From positions 1 to 45,961 of the forward strand of contig NZ_BAUA01000183.1 of NCBI RefSeq assembly GCF_000710915.1: a stretch of 45,961 nucleotides of DNA, given 5' to 3'. A program made the translations under genes and the position numbers. The notes under the pieces are model-generated. The model worked only from the letters and a program-made list of their open reading frames with translations. It made no database searches and was not told the DNA's origin. How positions within the stretch are numbered: the first letter of the stretch is position 1; each line of letters opens with the position of its first letter. Below, in pieces: positions 16,420 to 25,024 of this stretch. This DNA comes from Nocardia brasiliensis IFM 10847. Lineage in GTDB: Bacteria > Actinomycetota > Actinomycetes > Mycobacteriales > Mycobacteriaceae.

Positions 16420-17133
16420 ATGGAGACGGTGGGTGTGGACGAGGCGTCGCGGGTTTCAGCCCTGCTGGCGGCCGAGGCCAATGCGGTGGCTTTGTTCGAT
16501 GAAGTGGTGGCGCGGGGAATCATCGCGGCGGGCGCGACCGAGTCGGAAGTCAGCGACGCGGTACGCGACCTCGCGAACGAGATGTTCGGGACCCGGCGGT
16601 TCTGGCACAAGCGCATCGTGCGTTCCGGGGTGAACACGCTCGAGCCCTACAGCGCCAAACCACCGAACCGGGTCATCGAAGCCGACGACATCTGCTTCCT
16701 CGACTTCGGCCCCATCTTCGAGGAATGGGAAGCCGATTTCGGCCGCACCTACGTACTCGGTGACGACCCGGCGAAACTGGCCCTGCGCGACGCGCTCGAA
16801 CCGCTGTGGGAGCAGGGCCGCGCCTACTTCGAAGCGCACCCCGATATCACCGGCGACCAGCTCTATCATTTCGTCGTCGACCAGGCCGCCACCCAGGGCT
16901 GGGGCTTCACCGCCGAGATCGCGGGTCATCTGGTCGGCGAATTCCCGCACAAACAGATTTCCGGCACCCAGGTCACCTCGTACGTGGCCCCGGGCTCCAC
17001 GCTGCCGATGCGCCGCCTCGATCCCAAAGAGCGCCACTGCCACTGGATCCTCGAAATCCACCTCATCGACCAGGCCAACAACATCGGCGGCTTCTTCGAA
17101 CAGCTACTCGACCTGCGCCCTCCGGCGAATTGA
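16420..17133 (+). CDS. M24-family metallopeptidase-like (pita-bread fold) protein
   Basis: A 237-aa pita-bread fold protein of the methionine aminopeptidase/prolidase group. The five metal ligands can be placed at Asp95 (FLDFG), Asp106 (ADFGRTY), His170 (AGHLVGEFPH), Glu212 (LEIHL) and Glu227 (GFFEQ). The length corresponds to the catalytic domain alone, without the creatinase-type N-terminal domain of aminopeptidase P. It therefore probably acts on an N-terminal or dipeptide bond, but some family members act on non-peptide substrates. The substrate is unknown. The start is leaderless. Confidence 0.85.
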   Translation: METVGVDEASRVSALLAAEANAVALFDEVVARGIIAAGATESEVSDAVRDLANEMFGTRRFWHKRIVRSGVNTLEPYSAKPPNRVIEADDICFLDFGPIFEEWEADFGRTYVLGDDPAKLALRDALEPLWEQGRAYFEAHPDITGDQLYHFVVDQAATQGWGFTAEIAGHLVGEFPHKQISGTQVTSYVAPGSTLPMRRLDPKERHCHWILEIHLIDQANNIGGFFEQLLDLRPPAN

Positions 17134-17141
17134 CCGGTGGC

Positions 17142-17924
17142 TCACCGCCAATGGTGATCGCCGAGGGCTGATACCTCGGAACCGCCGTCGGCGAAGACGA
17201 TCTGGCCGGTGACGAATCGGTTGTCGGCGCTGGACAGCCAGCAAATGAGCTCGGCGACCCATTCGGGCCGGCCGGGAAAGCCGCCGAACGGTTGCGGCGC
17301 AGTGGTTTCGACGGCGGCGCGGATCTCGGGGTCGGCGAGAATATAGGCGGCGGCAGGCGTGTCGACGACGCCGGGTGCAACGACATTGAGGGCGATGCCG
17401 GAACCGGCCCACTCCCGCGTCGGGGCAACTCTGCGCACCCAGCGGTTCAGTGCGCGCTTTGCGATCCCGTAGCCGCCGGTCGCACCGGCGGCGGCGGGAT
17501 CAGCGGCGAGACAGGCGACCGCGGTGGCCTCGTCGCCGTCGAGGCAGGCCTGCACGATGCGCTCGTCGGCCGGGGCCAGCGAGGCGGTCGACGACACCGC
17601 CACCGCGCGGGGCGCCGGACTCTGCGCCAACAACGGCCGCAGCCCGGCCAAGGTCGCCACCGCCCCGAAGTAATTCGTTTCCAGCAGACCGGTTTTGCCG
17701 CCTCCGGCGATGGCCAGCACGGCGTCGATCGGCCCGCGCACCTGCTCGATCAGCGATTGCCTACCGGCGGGGGTGGACAAGTCGGCCTGGATCTCGGCGT
17801 TGTCCAGATCGCAGCCGACGACGATGGCATCGCGCTCCCGCAGCAAGGCGGCGGTCGCCGCGCCGATACCGGAAGCGGACCCGGTGATCACATACCGACG
17901 ACCGGCAAAACCTGTGTGCGACAT
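17142..17924 (-). CDS. SDR of the 3-alpha-hydroxysteroid dehydrogenase/carbonyl reductase type
   Basis: A 260-aa SDR with TGSASGIG at 14-21, Ser111/112, Tyr152 and Lys156. The Ser-Tyr spacing is about 40 residues instead of about 13 because of an extra helical segment (ERIVQACLDGDEATAVACLAAD, shown here only by its ends ERIV and LAAD). That insert and ADLSTPAGRQ resemble Comamonas 3-alpha-HSD/carbonyl reductase. It follows the SRPBCC gene after 9 bp and the SnoaL gene further upstream, in one minus-strand unit. The actual substrate (steroid, ketone or polyketide-like) is inference. Confidence 0.88.
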   Translation of the reverse strand: MSHTGFAGRRYVITGSASGIGAATAALLRERDAIVVGCDLDNAEIQADLSTPAGRQSLIEQVRGPIDAVLAIAGGGKTGLLETNYFGAVATLAGLRPLLAQSPAPRAVAVSSTASLAPADERIVQACLDGDEATAVACLAADPAAAGATGGYGIAKRALNRWVRRVAPTREWAGSGIALNVVAPGVVDTPAAAYILADPEIRAAVETTAPQPFGGFPGRPEWVAELICWLSSADNRFVTGQIVFADGGSEVSALGDHHWR

Positions 17925-17933
17925 CGCATTCCC

Positions 17934-18383
17934 TCAGTCAGCAGCGGATTCCGCGGCCTTGGCGATATCGTCGAGATCACGCTGCAGCATGCGGCGGGTG
18001 GGGCCTTCGAAGAGCCTACCGATGAAAGCGGCTGTGCGCGTGACCTTGCCGTGCGGCTTACCCTCGAAACCCATGGCCAGCAGCGTGTTCTGACCTTTTG
18101 CCGTGAGCGTGAAGATGGAGCGGTAATGGGTGCCGTGCGAATCGGCTTCGGTGGTGTAGGTCTGGCCGGGCACCAGCGCGGTGACCGTCAGGGTCTCGGT
18201 GGCTTCTTTACCGAACATGACCCGGGTTTCGCGCCATGTGGTGCCGACGGTGAATCCGGCGCCGTTGTCGAAGCGCTCCAGGCGGGTGATTCCGCGAATC
18301 ACCTCCGCGGTGCGTTCCAGATCGGTGATCACCGCCCAGACCCGGTCGGGGGTAGCGGCGACCTCGCGGGTAACCGTGATCAT
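17934..18383 (-). CDS. SRPBCC (START-like) ligand-binding protein
   Basis: A 149-aa helix-grip protein of the polyketide cyclase/dehydrase group (starts MITVTREVAATPDRVWAVI, a typical first strand and helix). It has a hydrophobic cavity fold and no obvious catalytic residues. AGGAGG stands ten bases before the ATG at 18383; a GTG two codons earlier is an alternative. It is 9 bp from the SDR start and about 70 bp from the SnoaL-like stop. It may bind or present the same substrate as the SDR. Confidence 0.85.
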   Translation of the reverse strand: MITVTREVAATPDRVWAVITDLERTAEVIRGITRLERFDNGAGFTVGTTWRETRVMFGKEATETLTVTALVPGQTYTTEADSHGTHYRSIFTLTAKGQNTLLAMGFEGKPHGKVTRTAAFIGRLFEGPTRRMLQRDLDDIAKAAESAAD

Positions 18384-18451
18384 CGACACAACGCCTCCTC
18401 GGACCGTGGACCGTGTTCGGCCCGGACTAAGGCAACACCGTAGCGGGCAGC

Positions 18452-19012
18452 TCAGGCCGCGTCGTGCTGATCCGTCCCGTCGGCCCGGTAAGAGCCGACA
18501 CCGTAGCCGGGAACGTTGATCCCCGGCACGTCCGCGCCCAGCGCGATGACCTCGTGCAGCGCGTTGTGATACTGCTGCACCCCGGCGATCCGGCCGTCCC
18601 GGAAACGGACCTCGCTGAGTAAAACGGCGTGATACCGGCGTTCGCTCTCGCGCGCGGTCCATTCACCCTCGATGGTCGCGAACCACAGGTGCGGCGTGGC
18701 GAACGGCCGGACGGTGATGCGGGCGAGGTTGCCTTCGTGCCAGAGGTCGGTGCCCCAGGAGTCCAGGCTGTCGCGCAGTTCGTCGCGGCTCACCAGCATG
18801 TCGGGCAGACCGGGCAGTTGCCACGGCGCATGGAATCGCACGTCGGCGGTAACCAGTTCCATCGCCTGCTCGTGGTCCTGCACGAAGATGAGTTCATAGA
18901 AGCGTTCGACCACCGCACACTCGCCGGCCGCGTCGAGCAGGCCCGCGACGGAGCGATCGGGTCGGACCGCCGCGTGCCTCCGGTCCTGCGGAGCAGTTGT
19001 CATGTCGGTCAT
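18452..19012 (-). CDS. SnoaL/NTF2-like domain protein (PhzA/B-like)
   Basis: A 186-aa alpha+beta-barrel protein of the NTF2/SnoaL superfamily (ERFYELIFVQDHEQAMEL followed by VTADVRFHAP). These proteins act as isomerases, dehydratases, cyclases or binding proteins. The first ~40 residues are probably disordered. The ATG at 19012 has GGAAGG upstream; a second ATG three codons on is possible. It is the first gene of the SnoaL-SRPBCC-SDR unit and is divergent from the GlxA-type regulator across 98 bp, which therefore probably controls it. Confidence 0.8.
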   Translation of the reverse strand: MTDMTTAPQDRRHAAVRPDRSVAGLLDAAGECAVVERFYELIFVQDHEQAMELVTADVRFHAPWQLPGLPDMLVSRDELRDSLDSWGTDLWHEGNLARITVRPFATPHLWFATIEGEWTARESERRYHAVLLSEVRFRDGRIAGVQQYHNALHEVIALGADVPGINVPGYGVGSYRADGTDQHDAA

Positions 19013-19098
19013 CACAAGCCCTTCCTGTCCCGCCGGTTGATCGCTCAATAATTACAGCAAATCATCAGCAAACAAGTGGCGTCAATGTCAGCTTTCGC

Positions 19099-19104
19099 TA
19101 AGAT
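19099..19104 (+). promoter_or_regulatory. -10 box of a leaderless promoter (GlxA-type regulator)
   Basis: TAAGAT, six-base spacer, then the ATG at 19111. The rest of the 98-bp divergent gap is AT-rich and would hold the regulator's binding site. Confidence 0.55.
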
Positions 19105-19110
19105 CGCGAC

Positions 19111-20073
19111 ATGCGGATGGTCGCCATCCTCGTACCGGCCGGTGTGAACGCCTTCGATCTCGTCCTGGGCGGCCAGGTCTTCGCGGCCTCCTTGCTGCCC
19201 GACCATCGCCCGGCCTACGACGTACGCATGTGCGGCGACGCGACTACGGCGCTCGCGGCCGGACAGCGGTTGTTCGCACTCGGCACGCTCTGGCCGCTGG
19301 AAACCGCGGAGCAGGCGGATGTGGTGATCGTGCCCGGCGCCGAAAGCATGCTCTCCCCCGATCCGCGGATGAGCGAAGCGCTGCGTGCCGCGGCGGCGCG
19401 CGGCGCGGTCATCGCTTCCATCTGCACCGGAGCCTTTCTGCTCGCCGATTCCGGTCTGCTCGACGGGCTGCGCGCCACCACCCATTGGCGGTTGGCCGAC
19501 CTGTTCGCCGCCCGATATCCGCGGGTCGACCTCGATCCCACCGTGCTGTTCATCGACAACGGACAGATCCTCACCTCGGCCGGCTCCGGTGCGGGCCTGG
19601 ATCTGTGCCTGCACCTCGTGCGCCGCGACTACGGCTCGGCGATCGCGGGCGATACCGCACGGCAGATGGTGCTGCCACTGCAACGCGATGGCGGCCAAGC
19701 ACAATTCATCACCCGGCCCGACCCGGCGCAGGACGCCACCGCCCTGCAACCCCTGCTCGACTGGATCGAAGAGCACATGACCCAGCAGCTCACCCTCGCC
19801 GATATCGCCGAACACGCAGGTCTGAGCGTCCGAACGGTGCAGCGCCGCTTCGAAACCCAGCTCGGCACCACCGCGTTGCAGTGGATGCTGAACGCCCGCA
19901 TCCGCCGTGCTCAGCGTTTGCTGGAAACCACTGATCTGCCGATCGACCGCGTCGCCGAGCAAGCCGGCTTCGGTTCGGTGGCCTCGCTGCGTCATCACTT
20001 CACCCAGCTGGTGGGCACCGCACCGCGCAACTACCGCAAGGCATTCGGCGATCCCGCAAGCGTGTCGCGGTGA
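19111..20073 (+). CDS. GlxA-type AraC-family regulator with DJ-1/PfpI domain
   Basis: A 320-aa two-domain regulator. Residues 1 to about 165 form a DJ-1/PfpI-like amidotransferase fold (nucleophile-elbow region ASICTGAFLLA with its Cys). Residues from about 210 to 315 form the AraC double helix-turn-helix (LTLADIAEHAGLSVRTVQRRF region and IDRVAEQAGFGSVASLRHHF region). GlxA-type proteins usually activate adjacent catabolic genes in response to a small molecule. The divergent SnoaL-SRPBCC-SDR unit is the natural target. The start is leaderless. Confidence 0.9.
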   Translation: MRMVAILVPAGVNAFDLVLGGQVFAASLLPDHRPAYDVRMCGDATTALAAGQRLFALGTLWPLETAEQADVVIVPGAESMLSPDPRMSEALRAAAARGAVIASICTGAFLLADSGLLDGLRATTHWRLADLFAARYPRVDLDPTVLFIDNGQILTSAGSGAGLDLCLHLVRRDYGSAIAGDTARQMVLPLQRDGGQAQFITRPDPAQDATALQPLLDWIEEHMTQQLTLADIAEHAGLSVRTVQRRFETQLGTTALQWMLNARIRRAQRLLETTDLPIDRVAEQAGFGSVASLRHHFTQLVGTAPRNYRKAFGDPASVSR

Positions 20074-20442
20074 CACGCCGGGTAATTCGACAGTCGACCA
20101 GATTCGCGCCCACAGGTTGCCCGACGTCAACCGCACCCTTAGCCTGAAATGGACAGTGTGCAAGGTCACGCGGCACCGTCGAGACAGCGCCTGCGGCGCC
20201 GGGGCCTGGTAGTACCGCATTACATGATCGGGGCTGTGCCGATGTCCATGATTCTCTTCCTCCTCCTGCAGCCGTTCCTCGGTGACGAAGTCGCACGCGG
20301 CTTGGCGACCCAATTCCGGATCGGCCCCGACAACTGAACTCCGCCTCGACCAGGGCACCCCGCGCGGGCCGGTAAACTCGCGGGGCGGGATCGAAAGTCG
20401 AGGGTGCGCAGCGGGAAGCGCACGGCGAGCACAGGAGAAATC
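20074..20442 (+). other. Intergenic region before the L,D-transpeptidase gene
   Basis: 369 bp that must contain the ldt promoter. The only coding candidate is a 37-codon frame at 20224-20337, listed separately. No clear terminator for the regulator gene and no palindrome were found. Confidence 0.3.
20224..20337 (+). CDS. Possible 37-aa membrane peptide (weak)
   Basis: A short frame with one hydrophobic segment (MSMILFLLLQPFLG) followed by a soluble tail ending RIGPDN, with a high share of G/C in third codon positions. There is no good ribosome binding site before either of its first ATGs, so it may be chance. Confidence 0.25.
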   Translation: MIGAVPMSMILFLLLQPFLGDEVARGLATQFRIGPDN

Positions 20443-21657
20443 ATGTCGAGTCGCCGCTTCCGATCCAGTGCCGCCGGGATCGCCGTCCTGGTCGTGGCGC
20501 TGGTGGTTGCCGGTTGTTCAGGGTCGGATTCGAAGACACCGGTATCGAAGGACCCCGCCCCCGCGGCGATCGCCATCACACCCGCTCCCGGCGCGAAGGG
20601 CGTCGACCCCACCACCCCCGTTCAGGTGAGCGCGGGCGATGGCGTGCTGACCTCGGTGACGATGACAAACGAGGCAGGCAAGCAGATCGAGGGCATCTTC
20701 ACGCCGGACAAGACCGCGTGGAAGCCCGCCGACGCGCTCGGCTACGGCCACACCTACACGATCACCGCCGAGGGCCTCACCATCACCGGCCGCAGCGGAC
20801 CGCTGACCTCGACGTTCGCCACACTGACGCCGAACAATCAGACCAAGGTGTACTTCGAGACCACCGGCGGCGGCCTGCTCGACGGCGGCACCTTCGGCGT
20901 CGGCGCCGTCATCGCCGCGCATTTCGACGAGGACGTCCCCGACCGCGCACTGGCCGAGAAAAGGCTGTCGGTCACCACGAGTCCGCCGGTCGAAGGTTCC
21001 TGGTACTGGCTCGACAACCGGCACCTGCACTGGCGGCCCAAGGACTACTACACGCCGGGCACGAAGGTGAACGTCGCCGCCAACATCTACGCGGTCGACC
21101 TGGGCGGCGGACTCTACGGCCAGGAAGACAGCAAGGCCTCGTTCACCATCGGCGCGTCGCATGTGTCGATCGCCGACGACAACACCAAACAGGTGCAGGT
21201 CTTCGAGGACGGCAAACTGATCCGCACCATGCCCACCTCGATGGGCATGGGCGGTAGCGAGAACGTCGGCGGCAAGACCATCACCTTCTGGACCCAGCCC
21301 GGCACCTACACCGTGATGAGCAAGGCCAACCCGGTGATCATGGACTCCTCCACCTTCGGCCTGCCGGTCAACTCCCGGCTCGGCTACAAGGAAACCATCA
21401 ACTGGGCCACCCGGATCAGCACCGACGGCATCTACCTGCACGAACTTGCTTCCACCATGTGGGCGCAGGGCAACACCAACACTTCGCACGGCTGCCTGAA
21501 TCTCAGCCCGGACAATGCGCGCTGGTTCTACGATTTCGCGGTGCCCGGCGACGTGGTGGAGGTCCGCAACACCGGTGGCGCGCCGCTCGAGGTTTGGCAG
21601 AACGGCGACTGGGGCGTGCCCTGGGACCAGTGGCAGCAGGGCAGCGCGCTGCGCTGA
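20443..21657 (+). CDS. Lipoprotein L,D-transpeptidase (LdtMt2-like)
   Basis: A 404-aa lipoprotein with signal peptide and lipobox VAGC (Cys25). Two immunoglobulin-like domains at about 50-240 precede a YkuD catalytic domain with the SHGCLN motif (Cys351 nucleophile, His349). Length, domain order and Cys position match mycobacterial LdtMt2 closely. The enzyme forms 3-3 peptide crosslinks in peptidoglycan outside the membrane and is a target of carbapenems, from family knowledge. AGGAGA stands upstream of the ATG at 20443. A hairpin and a short T-run directly follow the stop. Confidence 0.95.
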   Translation: MSSRRFRSSAAGIAVLVVALVVAGCSGSDSKTPVSKDPAPAAIAITPAPGAKGVDPTTPVQVSAGDGVLTSVTMTNEAGKQIEGIFTPDKTAWKPADALGYGHTYTITAEGLTITGRSGPLTSTFATLTPNNQTKVYFETTGGGLLDGGTFGVGAVIAAHFDEDVPDRALAEKRLSVTTSPPVEGSWYWLDNRHLHWRPKDYYTPGTKVNVAANIYAVDLGGGLYGQEDSKASFTIGASHVSIADDNTKQVQVFEDGKLIRTMPTSMGMGGSENVGGKTITFWTQPGTYTVMSKANPVIMDSSTFGLPVNSRLGYKETINWATRISTDGIYLHELASTMWAQGNTNTSHGCLNLSPDNARWFYDFAVPGDVVEVRNTGGAPLEVWQNGDWGVPWDQWQQGSALR

Positions 21658-21675
21658 GGCCTTTCGGGCAAGGCC
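21658..21675 (+). terminator. Short intrinsic terminator after the L,D-transpeptidase gene
   Basis: GGCCTT (21658-21663) pairs with AAGGCC (21670-21675) around a six-base loop directly behind the stop codon. TTTT follows at 21681-21684. Confidence 0.5.
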
Positions 21676-21717
21676 AGCACTTTTCGACTGGCTCGGGACA
21701 CGCCGGGGCACGGCTCG

Positions 21718-21723
21718 TAGCGT
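21718..21723 (+). promoter_or_regulatory. -10 box of a leaderless promoter (PLP decarboxylase)
   Basis: TAGCGT followed by six bases and the GTG start at 21730; no ribosome binding site. Confidence 0.55.
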
Positions 21724-21729
21724 CGAGCT

Positions 21730-23121
21730 GTGGATGAGAACCTTGCCGGTGACCTGGCCGAACTGCCCGCACTGCTCGACGTGGTGGGCGCATCGGCGAC
21801 CGAGCTGCTGACCGGCCTCGCCGCGCGACCGGTCGCGCGACCGGCGAAAGAAGTTGGGCCGGAGCCGCTTCCGGAGCAGGGCCGTGGTTTGCGGGCCGCG
21901 CTCGCGGTGTTCCGGCAACGCTGGGAGCCGCAGTTCTCGGCCAGCGCGGGTCCACGGTACTTCGGCTTCGTCACCGGTGGCGCCACGCCCGCGGCGGTCG
22001 CAGGTGACTGGCTCACCGGAGCCCTCGACCAGAACGCCATGTCGGGCGAGGACTCCTCGGCGGCCGAACTGGAGCGTCAAACGGTCGACTGGATCGGGCA
22101 GCTGTTCGGATTGGCCGGGCACACCGGCGCTTTCGTCAGCGGCGCGACCATGTCGAACTTCGTCGGCCTGGCGATGGCCCGAGAGTGGCTCGGCGAACGG
22201 CTCGGCGTCTCGGTGGCGCAGGCCGGTGTCGGGGTACTAGGCCCGGTAACCGTGCTCTCGGGCACACCGCACTCCAGCATCATCAAGTCGCTGTCCATGC
22301 TCGGAATCGGCCGGGACAGCATGAGATACGTGCCGACCCGGGCCGGGCGCGAAGCCGTCGACGTGCGCAGGCTCGCCGAGGCGCTCGATGCGCTCGACGG
22401 CCGGCCCGCCATCGTGGTGGCGAACGCAGGCACGGTGAACACCGTCGATTTCGACGATCTGCGTGCGATTGCCGCACTGCGCCAACGGTATCCGTTCTGG
22501 TTGCACGTCGACGGCGCGTTCGGCGCGTTCGCGGCGCTGGACCCCGAGCACGCCGAGCTGGTCGACGGACTGGCCGAGGCGGATTCGGTGTGCGTCGACC
22601 TGCACAAATGGCTCAACGTGCCCTACGACGCCGCGGTCCAGTTCAGCAAGCACCGCGAGCTCCAGTTGCGGGTCTTCCTGAATTCCGCCGCGTACCTGAC
22701 CGCGCCGACCGGCACGCCAGATTTCGGGCACCTGGTGCCGGAGAACTCCCGCCGACTGCGTGCCTTGCCCGCGTGGTTCTCGCTGACCGCTTACGGCCGC
22801 GACGGTCATCGAGACATTGTGCGGCGCAACATAGCCTGCGCGAATCGCCTCGCCGAGCAGCTCACCGCCAACGGGCTGCTGCGACTCGTCGCGCCGGTGC
22901 GGCTCAACGTCGTCTGCTTCACCCTCGCCGACCGGCCGACACCGGAGCGGATCGCCGCGCTCACCGAATCGATCGCGGCAAGCGGCGAAACCTTCGTCAC
23001 CCCAACGGTTTACGAAGGACTTCCCGCACTGCGCGCGGCGTTCAGCAACTGGCGCACCACCGCCGACGACGTGGACCGCGCGGCCGCGGCCATCACCGCC
23101 GCGACCCGCGAGCTCGCCTGA
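21730..23121 (+). CDS. Group II PLP-dependent amino-acid decarboxylase-like protein
   Basis: A 463-aa fold-type-I PLP enzyme of the glutamate/aromatic-L-amino-acid/aspartate decarboxylase group. The Schiff-base lysine is Lys293 in DLHKWLN; Asp261 (HVDGAFG) would hold the pyridine nitrogen and His181 (TPHSSIIK) stacks on the ring. The substrate is not evident. The start is GTG, since the adjacent ATG is out of frame, and the mRNA is probably leaderless. It is convergent with the HxlR gene, with only 3 bp between the stops. It could produce an amine or a beta-alanine-like product, but nothing in the context fixes this. Confidence 0.88.
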   Translation: MDENLAGDLAELPALLDVVGASATELLTGLAARPVARPAKEVGPEPLPEQGRGLRAALAVFRQRWEPQFSASAGPRYFGFVTGGATPAAVAGDWLTGALDQNAMSGEDSSAAELERQTVDWIGQLFGLAGHTGAFVSGATMSNFVGLAMAREWLGERLGVSVAQAGVGVLGPVTVLSGTPHSSIIKSLSMLGIGRDSMRYVPTRAGREAVDVRRLAEALDALDGRPAIVVANAGTVNTVDFDDLRAIAALRQRYPFWLHVDGAFGAFAALDPEHAELVDGLAEADSVCVDLHKWLNVPYDAAVQFSKHRELQLRVFLNSAAYLTAPTGTPDFGHLVPENSRRLRALPAWFSLTAYGRDGHRDIVRRNIACANRLAEQLTANGLLRLVAPVRLNVVCFTLADRPTPERIAALTESIAASGETFVTPTVYEGLPALRAAFSNWRTTADDVDRAAAAITAATRELA

Positions 23122-23124
23122 CGC

Positions 23125-23595
23125 TCAGCCCGTCGCCTCCGTGATGGGCGCGGAATGGAAGCCGGGGCCCGGCCGCGCCTCGACCTCGCGCGGGTCGAGC
23201 TCGGTCCGGCAGTGATCACAGACCATGACCGGGGTGATCGTGTGCCCACAGGTGCGGTGCTCGAGCACGAGCGGCGGACCCTGCGGGTCGGTGAGGTGAC
23301 GATCGCCCCAGGCCATCATGGCGATGATGATCGGGTACAGCTCGCGACCGGCGGCGGTGAGGTGGTAATCCACCCGGCCGCCGCCCTCGTCGGTGCGGGC
23401 GAAGATCTCCGCGTCGATCAACATGCGCAAGCGGCTGGTGAGCAGGTTGCGATTGGTGATGCCGATATTGCGGGCGAAATCGCTGAATCGCCGCACGCCG
23501 AAGAACGCCTCGGCGATGAGCAGGATCGTCCACCGGTCGCCGAGCAACTCGACGACACGGGTCACCGAATCATCAGGCGGACGTCGGATGGTCAT
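23125..23595 (-). CDS. HxlR-family winged-helix regulator with Cys-rich tail
   Basis: A 156-aa protein with an HxlR-type winged helix in the first ~100 residues (VVELLGDRWTILLIAEAFFG, NRNLLTSRL, DYHLTAAGREL). The C-terminal extension carries CGH and CDHC, which resembles a small zinc ribbon. The ATG at 23595 has AGGA eight bases upstream; an ATG three codons earlier overlaps that site. It is divergent from the P450 gene over 129 bp and therefore probably regulates it. Ligand or redox sensing through the Cys residues is possible but inferred. Confidence 0.87.
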   Translation of the reverse strand: MTIRRPPDDSVTRVVELLGDRWTILLIAEAFFGVRRFSDFARNIGITNRNLLTSRLRMLIDAEIFARTDEGGGRVDYHLTAAGRELYPIIIAMMAWGDRHLTDPQGPPLVLEHRTCGHTITPVMVCDHCRTELDPREVEARPGPGFHSAPITEATG

Positions 23596-23640
23596 GGGGC
23601 TCATCCTCGCATGCGGTAACGGTATTGCATTCCTACCGGC

Positions 23641-23657
23641 AGTATCACAATAATACT
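23641..23657. promoter_or_regulatory. Operator candidate between HxlR and P450 genes
   Basis: AGTATcacaataATACT, a 5-bp inverted repeat with a seven-base centre, in the unusually AT-rich middle of the divergent gap. It could be the HxlR binding site or part of a promoter. Confidence 0.35.
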
Positions 23658-23724
23658 AATAACCGTCGCCGCCGGGCGAGCAGATGCCGACCCGCAACGG
23701 CGCGGTGCATCAGGTGGGAGCCTC

Positions 23725-24975
23725 ATGACTACAGCCCAAGAACCGACCGCCGATTACGTGCGCCTGCTCGATCCCGCACTCAGGCCGGACCCCTATCCCC
23801 TGTTCGCGCGGATTCGCCAAGCCGGGCCGTTCCGGATCGGTACCGCGCCGGTCGTCGTGTTCTCCAGCCATGCCGACTGCACGGCAGTACTGCGCGACCC
23901 ACGGGTGAGCGTGGACCGCTCGCTCGCCACGTTGCAGATGGGCCCGATGCCGCTGTACACCTCGTCGAAAACTCCTGCGGAACAAGTGAAACCGTCGTTC
24001 CTGTTCCTCGATCCGCCCGACCACACCCGGCTGCGACGGCTGGTGTCGAAGGCGTTCACGCCGCGGGTGGTGCAGCAGCTCGAGCCACGGATCACCGAAA
24101 TCGTCGATGACCTGCTCGACAAACACTCGGCGGCAGGGGTATTCGATGGCGTCGCCGACTTCGCGTATCCACTGCCGGTCACCGTCATCTGTGAGTTACT
24201 CGGCGTGCCGCTCGAAGACGAAGCGCAACTCAGCAGTTGGTCCGGGCTGCTGGCCCGCACCCTGGACCCGACCTCCCGGCGCGCCGCCGAATTCCAGGAC
24301 GACCCAGCGGAATTGGAGCGTGCGGGCACCGAACTCAGCAATTACTTCGAGGAACTCGCCGAACGCCGCCGCGCCACACCGGGGCCCGACCTACTCTCGC
24401 AGCTCATCGCGGCCGAAGACGCGGGCGACATGCTCTCGCACCAGGAACTGATCTCCACCTGTGCACTGCTGCTCATCGCCGGACACGAGACCACGGTGAA
24501 CCTCATCTCGAACGCGACACTGGCCTTGTTACGCCGCCCGGACGAACTCGCCGCCCTGCGAGCGAATCCCGAACGGGCCCAAGGGATTGTCGAGGAAACG
24601 CTGCGGTTCGACCCGCCGGTGCAGCTGATGCCGCGGATCGCCGCCGATGCGTTCACAGTCGGCGGCATGGACGTCGCGCGCGGCGACCTGCTGGTCATGC
24701 TGATCGCCGCCGCCCAACGCGACCCAGCCGTATACCCCGACCCGGACCGCTTCGACCCCACCCGCGAAAGCCGTCACCTCACCTTCGGCCTCGGCGCCCA
24801 CTTCTGCCTCGGCGCCCCGCTCGCCCGCCTGGAAGCCCGAATAGCCCTGACCCGCTTCGCGCAACGCCTGCCCGCCCCCCACCTCCTCGCAGACCCCCCG
24901 CCCTACCGCGAACACGTAAACCTCCGCGGCCCCGCCCATCTCCCGATAGAGCTCCCCGAAATCCTCCCCCGCTAG
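23725..24975 (+). CDS. Cytochrome P450
   Basis: A 416-aa soluble class I P450. The I-helix motif is AGHETT at 252-257, the ExxR motif is Glu291-Arg294 and the heme-binding loop FGLGAHFCLG carries Cys361. LDPPDHTRLRRLV is the conserved stretch before helix C. The length is standard. No ferredoxin or ferredoxin reductase lies nearby, so redox partners are encoded elsewhere. GGTGGGAG precedes the ATG. The context (HxlR regulator, atypical SDR downstream and convergent) gives no firm substrate. Confidence 0.95.
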   Translation: MTTAQEPTADYVRLLDPALRPDPYPLFARIRQAGPFRIGTAPVVVFSSHADCTAVLRDPRVSVDRSLATLQMGPMPLYTSSKTPAEQVKPSFLFLDPPDHTRLRRLVSKAFTPRVVQQLEPRITEIVDDLLDKHSAAGVFDGVADFAYPLPVTVICELLGVPLEDEAQLSSWSGLLARTLDPTSRRAAEFQDDPAELERAGTELSNYFEELAERRRATPGPDLLSQLIAAEDAGDMLSHQELISTCALLLIAGHETTVNLISNATLALLRRPDELAALRANPERAQGIVEETLRFDPPVQLMPRIAADAFTVGGMDVARGDLLVMLIAAAQRDPAVYPDPDRFDPTRESRHLTFGLGAHFCLGAPLARLEARIALTRFAQRLPAPHLLADPPPYREHVNLRGPAHLPIELPEILPR

Positions 24976-25024
24976 TCGTCTTTGTCGACGAATCCGTGCG
25001 CAGGATGCTGGAAGGTGCGCGGGG

